Source: Blastocystis sp. Blastoise (Eukaryota > Sar > Bigyra > Opalinata > Blastocystidae). Taken from it: a stretch of 64,000 nt of DNA. The notes under the pieces are model-generated. The model had not been told where the DNA came from, did not search any database, and worked only from the letters and a program-made list of their open reading frames with translations. Where the stretch lies: positions 558,001-622,000 of the forward strand of contig JBBPEB010000007.1 of assembly GCA_039096225.1 (NCBI GenBank), written 5' to 3'. Positions 56,101 through 64,000 of the stretch are shown here, piece by piece. Numbering within the stretch: the first letter of the stretch is position 1; each line of letters opens with the position of its first letter. A program made the translations under genes and the position numbers.

Positions 56101-57303
56101 GTGTTTTATAATTCTTTAGATGATATATATACATATATTGATGATAGTGATTGGGATGAAGATAATGATAATAAAGATACTATGAATATAAATAAGAATA
56201 ATTTGGTAGCATTATCTCCTCAATCTATTCAATCATATTCTATATCTTCTAATGAGAATAACAATACAAATACCATGTCTACCAATCAAATATATAAACA
56301 TTCTGAAAATTCAGTAGAGAATGTTATATATAAATCAAAACGAATAAAGAAGGAAGTTCCCTATACATCTTCCTCTTCTTCTTCTATATCAAATATTCAA
56401 TCAAATACTACTTCAAGCAATACATCCACTAGTACTTCTCCTCATATACAAGGTAAAAAGAGACAAAAAACTCGTAGTGGACATTTATATCATTATGGAA
56501 ATGAAACTCAATTAAATAAAACTATTCAAACTTCATCTACAAATTCTATTCAAGATAACTCTTCTTTAAAGATACAGTCAATCTCTACTAACAATTCTCA
56601 TCGATCTACTACAAAATCCATTCTTACCTCTCCTCAGAAACCTATTACAGACTTTTTCTCTTTTTCTCCATCAAAAACTGTATCTTCGAATACTTTATCT
56701 ATAAAGAATGAACTTAATAATCTTTCTACAAATCAATTTAAAGAGAATGAAAACCATTTTAACGATAATGAAATAGAATTGAGTAAACAATCAACTAGTT
56801 CTACTCGTACTATTAGTGGATCTCGATATCCTTTACGAAATAGAGAAGATATAATTAAGAAGGATATTAATGGTATAAGCAATAATTCATCATTAAAGAA
56901 TACAACGTTGCCACCTCCTCAGAATACTATTTTCTCTTCGAAATCAGTCCAAAAGATTCTTGATCCTCTAACTAAGAAATCTACAGAGAATACAATGAAG
57001 TCCTCTAAACAAACAATAAATGAACTTTCTCCTCCTTCTCCTCCTTCTCTTTTAAAAAAACATTCTGAACAAATAATATCTCCAGATACAATTGCTAGTC
57101 GACTAAGAAGTAAAACAAATACTATAGTCAAGAAAAATCATAGAAATACTACAAAATCATCAAAATTCAAGAAGATGACTAAACCTTTTAAAGAATTCTT
57201 AAAGAACAAAAACTCTATGGATAAACCATCTAAAGAAATCAAACAATTGGATAATGAACGACATACTAAATCTTCATCCAATCAAATTAATAAGAATAAA
57301 TAA
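47162..57303 (+). CDS. Giant PHD/ePHD chromatin protein with embedded GNAT-like domain and PIP box
   Basis: Ten exons (47162-47277, 47325-47450, 47498-49034, 49313-49480, 49667-50291, 50380-50584, 50692-52510, 52715-53640, 53753-53831, 54002-57303) join in frame to about 2,970 residues. Order: degenerate PHD/ePHD (CTRCGINVHQNCVKC, CYCIFC, 47.2-47.6 kb) with a further CNYC...YYHPICYYES knuckle near 47970; PHD (CDVCRGDDSD...CSACGVGVHKECYG) plus extended PHD with CCFCNTTKGTCCTC (48413-48930); a GNAT-like fold (49980-50520) with ILAETQNKQGEWIPVGMVHY, TGTVLLSLAFSHGKRSG and IPFYETKF; PHD plus extended PHD (52852-53510, CFVCGDDDSNVDNAIVFCDG); a fourth PHD (54682-54880, CICQ...CEHCKNWIHPSC). The C-terminal 800 residues are Ser/Thr/Asn-rich, with a PIP-box QKPITDFF. 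It resembles the Trithorax/JADE/BRPF reader class without SET or bromodomain. Acetyltransferase activity is unproven. Confidence 0.85.
49085..49235. repeat. AAATATTATA/AAAATTATA tandem repeats in an intron
   Basis: Irregular tandem copies of tattataaa and aattataaa fill the intron after the KKKKKER exon end of the PHD gene. No coding potential. Confidence 0.8.
51252..51449 (+). repeat. 33-bp coding minisatellite (TPSQSQQDTII)n
   Basis: Six tandem copies of an 11-residue unit, alternating SQSQQ and SLSQQ forms, sit in the disordered region of the PHD protein after the GNAT-like fold. High DNA identity between copies suggests recent unit gain or loss. Frame is preserved because the unit is a multiple of three. 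Confidence 0.9.
56635..56658 (+). other. PIP-box motif in the PHD protein
   Basis: Codons at this position spell QKPITDFF, an exact match to the PCNA-interacting consensus Q-x-x-(I/L/M)-x-x-(F/Y)-(F/Y), preceded by TSP and followed by SFSPSK. It lies in a Ser/Thr-rich disordered tail, the usual setting for such motifs. Confidence 0.6.
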
Positions 57304-57973
57304 CTATTGAAGGAACAACATAATATCGTTTAGTGATATCTATAAATATCAATGAATCTTGTTTGACTATGTGTATTTTTATTTTAAATATTATATAAAT
57401 ATTATTTTTATTTTAAATATAATAATTACTGTATTTTTCACTTTTTTTCTTTTAAAAAATGTATATTATTTAATTAATATTGTTATTAATACTATTTCTA
57501 ATATTTGTTTTGATGTTGCTTGTATAGAGTAAGTGCTTTTTTAAGACCTAATTATGAATTAGTTATTTTTATTTTGGTTTTGTAAAGTTGACTGGGTATT
57601 TTATAATCATATAGGGAGTTTAGGATTTAAACATTTCTTTTTGAAATATAGCATATAAAGAAAAAATAAAAAAAAAATTATTTTATAGATTTTTGTTGAA
57701 TGTAAAAAAGAATTATTATTTACTTTTTCTAGTTATATTTTGTAATAAAACCGTGGTTTTCTGTACGTTTTAAAAACATAGTAAATTAAAAGACAAAACA
57801 AAAAAATGGATTTACTTTTGGAGTATATTTCTTTTTATTTTTATCAAAAAGTTATATAATTTTTTTTAATTCAATAAGGTAAATAATAAAAAATTTATTA
57901 TAATCAATTTAGAAATAAATCTTATATACACATAGTTTCGTGATCATAGTGTAAATAACGTATATTCTGAGTC
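57304..57973. other. Intergenic
   Basis: A 670-bp AT-rich spacer between two plus-strand genes. Nothing is recognised. Confidence 0.5.
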
Positions 57974-58739
57974 ATGGCAACTACTGAACTTAAAATAACT
58001 GAAGATAAATGTATTTGCATATAATAAAAGTACATCATATATATTTAGATTTATTTTCTTTTCAAGATGAGTCTCAATTATGGATTCCTACAAGTTTTTT
58101 TACGAAATATCCTCAATTCCCCTTTTATGGTATTATTCAAAATTCTGATATATATAAAGATGGAAGTTATTATATAGATATGCTTCCATTTTATATGGAA
58201 AAAGTTATATGTTTTTTGATTGAAGATCATATGAACATATCTTCATTAAATCTGAGAGATAGTTTTGATATATATTGAACATTTTTAGAGTATTCTGTTA
58301 CAATTGATAGTGAAATGCAAAGTGATTTATTATTTCATATAAAAATGTTATTTAATAATTATTTGAAAGAAAATATTTATACTGAATGTAATTCAAAGTC
58401 TACTATGCACATGTATCATTCATATAGAAAAAGAATAGTTATAAATGGTATTTGCATCAGTTTTATTTATAGTTTATAATACAAATATATTATATACACA
58501 AATATATAGGATTAGTTACTCCAAAGCGGAAAGAAGAATTATTGCATTATTCACTTCTTTTTGAAATGATGAATGTAACAAAGTGTAAAATTATATGTAT
58601 ATTCTTATATATATCTACTATGATATGAAATAATAATAATGTATATAGATCAATATACACCTAACATTCCATCGGAATATATACATCCATCTTGTATTAA
58701 AGAAATATTTCCATCATTGGAGAAATTAGAAATTTCTGG

Positions 58740-58770
<31 letters not shown>

Positions 58771-61700
58771 CAGTAATTACAAACTATATCAAAAGTGATA
58801 CATTATTAAATCCAAATACTGACGAATATATGAAGGAATATTGTAGATTCTGTCGTCAAGATAAGTATTACATACGTGATGATGAAAATTATGAGTATTA
58901 TACACAATCTGAAATGGATCAATATAATACTATCTCTTCTTCAAAATTAAGAAAATCGACTTATAGTCAGAGAATAAATGATTCCTACGATGAGAGAAAA
59001 AAATGAATAAATTGATCAAATTATATGAATATATTCGTGACGACGTAGTGTATACAGATGATTATTCAAAAATAGAAATAAATAAAAAGACCAATAAGTA
59101 TATTCTCAAGGATACTATCTTAATTAAATACGAAGGTATATATATGTAGTTATTTTTGCTATATTCAACATATTTTATATTAGATAAAACAAATAATCCA
59201 GAATTATGGTATATATATTCTTATTGATGTTATCAATATATAAATATATATATATCGTTTATTATACTTGTAGTGATTTAAAAGTAAATACAGAATGTGG
59301 TATATTTCAATTATTATGTTTTCCTTCGAGTTATTGTTTTTCAAGCATATTTTTAAAGTTAGGTATAAAATATATATTAATAGTCATAAGTAATTCATAC
59401 TTATAGATGACATTGACATTGGACACTTTGTTATACCTATAATGAAAGCTTTTGAAGCAGGAGTTTTTGATAGTATTTCAATACTAACTGTACAATGGAG
59501 TAAGTATTATAGTTTTCTGAATTACAGATAATTATACATTTATATAGTTACCCAATGGAATAAACTACTTGGTAATGATCAATTAATAAGAATAATGACA
59601 ACTCATATATTTCCTAATATTACTACGCTTGTTTATGATGATCACGATGGTATATAAATAGAGAATTATATTAATAAATAAATAAAAATTTATAAACTTA
59701 TAAATATATAAATATGTAAATATATATTATTATATAATTATATAATTATATAAATATAGTATGCTTTCAATTATCATCAATAAAGAAAGAATACTTCCCG
59801 AAATTACATGTTCTATGCTATAATACCAACATTAATAAATGTATTATATGTAATTAAAAATGTAATATGTATATTTATAGATAACTTTGAGACTTTATTT
59901 CCAAATCAGTTAATGTCTATGATTGACACGATTAGCTTATATGGTAATGATTCGAAGATAGAAAAGGAAGTAATTTCCCTTTTAGATGATTTATCATATA
60001 ATAATCTCATTCATATCACTGGATCCTGTATATATAATATGATTTATATGCCTAATATTTAACATCTAATAGTAATTATGATATTTATTTATTATTCATG
60101 TATATAGGTGATATTATTTGCAGTTTTCCTCATAAGGAAGACTTAATTAAAAAAGGATATATTTCAATAAATTACATATCTAACAGTATCAATTTTAATT
60201 TTTATATATCTCTTTCAATTTTTTGTAACTTTTTTATTTTATTGTTTTTAGATATGGAAGATTATAATGGTTATGCGCTTTCTAATACAGTATTAAAACC
60301 AAAATGCTATAAGTATAATGCAAAACAAGTACTTGAAACTTTTGATATTACATTTAAAAGTACTTCTTTTTAATTATAACTATATCATATAGATAATTAT
60401 ATTAATAATGAACCAAAAGAAAAAGATGATAATAATTTAAAAGAATTTAATATTAAATTTGCTCTAGAACACCTATTTTTCAATTACAAATATAATAAAA
60501 TACATAATTGTCGAATCTCATGTATATAAATACGATTTTAATTATCATTTTACATGCTGCTTTCTCTAGTTGATGATGATATAGATATTAAAATATTAGA
60601 ATGGATAGACAGCCTCTTTGATTTTAATACATTTGATCATTTAGATAATTTATTCATTAAATGTATTTAATATATATATATATATATATATAGTACCTAA
60701 GAATAAAAGTAACCAAAAAGATGAATACCTCCATTTATTCAATAGTATTCTAGAGAAAATTATTCCAAAAGCATCAATAATAAGACTAACTGGTTTATAT
60801 GTATCATTTTTATTATTCATTAATATTGTAATATTTTTTTTGATTATGTAAAGCTAGTATAATTATAAATATTATATTAATTATCATGTAATTATAGTTG
60901 AAGATTACAAAGACATCATAGAACGATTAATCCGGAGCAGATGCTTCTATGATACTCAAAAGTTAGATATATGTATATTATAATTTTTTTTTGAATATGA
61001 ATATTGATTTCTATAAAGTATTGTTATATCTCTTTATGAACTTTTTTAGTAACAGATGATGTCTTATCTGACAAAATATTCTTTGAATTATATACAAAAA
61101 GTAATTTTCATCAACTAAAGAACCTAACACTATGTATATATATATATATATATATTCTCTCTTTGACAACATTAATATATAGATAAACTTAAAACCAAAT
61201 CATTTCTTTCCTTTTTAGATAATTTAGGCTTAGTCAATAATAATGATAATTTTCCAGCATCAACATCTATACTTATATATTGTATATATAGACATTTAAT
61301 ATATCACATAATCTAAAGTAAATATAAACCTATAGATGACGATTTTGATTTTTGTGAAGACTGTGATTTCTACTATACTCATTATGATTCTATTCTTCGA
61401 AGTAAATACAAAACTAATTTATCCGTAGAAATAGTTGATATTGGATATTCCTTTTGTATGTAATGTCTATTCATAACTTATGTATATAGTTAACTTTGTA
61501 TCCAAATATGAAATCGACATTTTTTGTAGTGATATTAAAAAGAATAGAATCCCAAATTTACGATACTTTAGCATATGTATAGTTCTTTATCAAATCTTTC
61601 TTTCGATAATTTTTTTATAAAGATGTTTGTGAAGATCGATCATTGTCGAAAATTATTGATTTAATTATAAAGGGTAGAATACCGAAATTGAAAGAATTTA

Positions 61701-61860
61701 GTATAACATGTGGTATATCTATATCTATGTATATTAAATTATCTTTATTATTTTTTTAGATTATGAATTAGAAGAACTTGTTCTTTCATGCAAAAAAAGA
61801 CTAAATAATTCATTATTTATTAAAGAAAATAATATACATTATTCTTTTTCATATTTCTAA
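57974..61860 (+). CDS. BTB/T1-like plus LRR-like family protein (copy 2), possibly disrupted
   Basis: Starts MATTELKITEDK at 57974 and ends NIHYSFSYF with TAA at 61858-61860. As in copy 1, the first intron splits the Tyr codon of K-Y at the start of the folded domain (KYLFSFQDESQLWIPTSFFTKY, then GSYYIDMLPFYMEKVICFL, a BTB/T1-like pattern). Short LRR-like exons follow, such as SLPSLEKLEIS-type ends and DNFETLFPNQLMSMIDTISLYG (59880 onward). Two problems are visible. An in-frame TGA at 58276-58278 is avoidable only by a 27-nt intron (58262-58288). A one-base frame break falls at the A-run at about 58998-59003, after DSYDERKK, with KMNKLIKLYEYIRDD resuming in the next frame. It is either a pseudogene, two adjacent genes, or carries base-call errors. 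Most exon edges are approximate. Confidence 0.5.
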
Positions 61861-62472
61861 TTCTATATATGTATATAAACATTTTCAATTTTACAATTTT
61901 TTTGTGTTACAACTAGTTGTATAATAAAATAATACATAGTGTAATTTAAATATTTTTATTAAATTGCAATTTTCATTGATACTAATTCTATAGTTACAGC
62001 TCTTATAGGTTGCTTATTTAGTTTATTATTTCTCAATTATAATTCCATTATAAAATATAATAAAACTATTTGCTCGATTCTTTTAAAATACTTACATCAT
62101 TTTAACAAATCAATCCATTAACATAAACTGAAACTAAAATAGTTTAATATTTTATAAATTACAGTGTAGGTATTATCTGTCTTTTAAGACAGTTATCAGA
62201 TTTCTTTATACTTAATTTTTTATTTCTATCTTAAAATAATATATATATATCTTTCTAGTTTTTCTTATTCATATTCCAAGATTTTACTAAAGCTGATGAC
62301 TTTATTTCTTCATGAAATTTAGTTGTTACGATTTATAAAGGTTTAAAATAAAAGATAAAAGCTAAAAGAGAAATAAATCGAATAAAAACAACAAAAGAAA
62401 CAAATCTTGTATTAATCAATCACAAAATGAATAAATACAAAAAATAAAGTATAATATATATATTTAATAATA
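61861..62472. other. Intergenic, convergent 3' ends
   Basis: A 610-bp spacer between the convergent BTB/LRR-like copies 2 and 3. No feature is recognised. Confidence 0.5.
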
Positions 62473-63733
62473 CTACTCTATATAAGAAATAATATGAAAA
62501 TTAAATTTTGAATCTTTAGCTCGTTTCTTTAAGACTTGACATGGTTGTAACATAAACAGTGATTCTGTAATTGATAGATATATAGAACATTAAAATAAAT
62601 ATATACATACCAATTACATAAATAGCACACTCTTTTAAAGAAGGAAATTTCTTTTCTTTAAAGAGTTCTTCAATCTGTATCAAATTACTTTCTTCATAAA
62701 CATCTAGAATAAATATATATGTATATATTGTTAATTTACAATGATAAGAAATACAATAAATTTTTATATTAACAATATACTTATATATAAGGATTCTAAT
62801 AAATCTATATTTTGTAGTGTTAATAAATTATATATAGAATTCCAATATTTCTTATTAAATTCAACAAAATGATCAAAGCGTCTTGACATGTTTAATATTT
62901 TTATTGGTTGTTGGTAATCTAGTTGTAGTGAAGGAAAATTTGATATAATAAATTGTAAGTAATTTACATAATCGATGTCTATATAAAACATATACAAAAA
63001 TAATTGAAATATTTTGTAAAAAGTAATGATCCATTTACTTAGGAATAAGAAATGAAGTATGACATTAATTATAATATATAAATATATATATACATTGTTT
63101 AAATGATTTTATCTCAACTGTTGTTATTGTATGAAAAGGAATATTTAGATCATTGAATAGTTGACGAATAAATAGTATGAAGTCAGACATAAAAGCATCA
63201 TCAACTAAAAGAAAAAAGGAAAATAATAACTAGTGTTATATAAAGGATTATTTACCATTTGAATTACTATTCACGATTATCTTTTTCAAATGGAACAGCT
63301 TGTTATTCAATAGATTATTCAATAAAAAGGGAAAAAAATATGTATTCAGTTTATCTTGTTCTATATATATATTATTATTATATATTACATATACGATCAT
63401 TACCTATTGAAAAAACAAAACATTCGATATTTTCCAATAAGGGTATATTGATTATTTCTCTCAGAACGGATGACATATCCATATAATCTGGCTTTACTAT
63501 TATTTATGAATGTATATTTATAATAATATAATAAATTATAATATAATAAATAGTAATATAATATATTATAATATACACAATAAATTCAATTCCTGAAGAT
63601 TATTAGAAAATAAGGATAGTAATAACGGCATATTCTTCGTATTTATTTGTTTTTCATTTTCTGAAATATTGGCAAAGGAACTATCATATTCTATATATAT
63701 AATTATTATCATAAATTATTTGCATAAAGTCTC

Positions 63734-63764
<31 letters not shown>

Positions 63765-64000
63765 CGAATAGAGAGTTTCTTCAAATTAGGATAATTAGCA
63801 TTTTTAAAGATAGATATTAAATCATTAACTGAGATAGATTTATATGGACTAACTATACAATAATGAATAAGAATAAAATAAAATCATAAAAATGAATAAA
63901 TTACATAAATAAAGATGAAAATAAAAAAATATTAATGATGAAAAATAAAAATTAAGATACAAAATAAAGTATAGATAATACATTGAATACATTTAAAATG
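62473..64000 (-). CDS. BTB/LRR-like family protein (copy 3), 5' part beyond the window
   Basis: The 3' portion of another many-exon gene of the same family. The proposed last exon reads LFMLQPCQVLKKRAKDSKFN-type sequence and stops TAG at 62473-62475. A longer exon at about 62790-62980 contains YVNYLQFIISNFPSLQLDY, KILNMSRRFDHFVEF and NLLTLQNIDLLESLYIS, an LRR-like pattern. Another at about 63095-63205 reads MSDFILFIRQLFNDLNIPF, resembling the SDLLFHIKMLFNNYL helix of copy 2. The start lies right of 64000. Exon boundaries within TA-rich introns are uncertain. Confidence 0.45.

Overview
The window is nuclear DNA of a very AT-rich, intron-dense single-celled eukaryote. Almost every gene is split by short introns of the form GTATATAT...TATATAG, many of them nearly pure TA microsatellite. 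The standard stop codons are used (TAA and TGA both end genes here). The lineage cannot be fixed from the sequence alone. The gene set (BET bromodomain protein, CDK10/11-like kinase, RBM22-like splicing factor, DHX33-like helicase, Rad21 cohesin, Ariadne RBR ligase, GILT-like and papain-like proteins, PHD proteins, BTB/LRR-like family) suggests a protist, perhaps amoeboid or early-branching, but this is a guess.

Layout. 0.7-3.5 kb (-): BET-type bromodomain protein. 4.8-6.1 kb (+): CDK10/CDK11-like kinase. 6.3-7.1 kb (-): short RBM22/Slt11-like zinc-finger protein. 7.5-11.2 kb (+): DHX33-like DEAH helicase in about 16 exons, including a probable U12-type AT-AC intron. 11.9-13.7 kb (+): Rad21/Scc1 kleisin. 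14.0-16.3 kb (+): Ariadne-like RBR ubiquitin ligase. 17.0-18.7 kb (+): secreted papain-fold protein that appears to have lost its catalytic residues. 19.1-23.9 kb: mobile-element zone with a hAT-family transposase (-), a 388-bp tandem array and a 40-bp terminal inverted repeat pair. 24.9-28.6 kb (-): BTB-like plus leucine-rich-repeat-like protein. 29-34.6 kb (-): degenerate mini-exons surrounding exons that resemble the N-terminal helical region of USP9X-type deubiquitinases without a visible protease domain. 36.7-39.3 kb (-): type I membrane protein with alternating putative Ig-like and Cys-rich modules. 40.3-45.3 kb (+): secreted protein with four GILT-like domains, three lacking both active-site cysteines. 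47.2-57.3 kb (+): chromatin protein of about 2,970 residues with several PHD/extended-PHD modules, an embedded GNAT-like fold and a PCNA-binding-type motif. 58.0-61.9 kb (+) and 62.5 kb to the window end (-): two more BTB/LRR-like family members.

Most genes in the first 16 kb and the 47-57 kb gene have nuclear roles: transcription, splicing, rRNA production, chromosome cohesion and ubiquitin signalling. The rest are secreted or surface proteins and a lineage-specific expanded family. There are no operons; neighbours are independent. The main oddities are the AT-AC intron, the catalytically degenerate GILT and papain proteins, the GNAT/PHD/PIP-box protein and the transposon-end-derived 388-bp array. 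All exon joins were made by eye from reading frame, splice dinucleotides and remembered family patterns; no alignment or transcript data were available.
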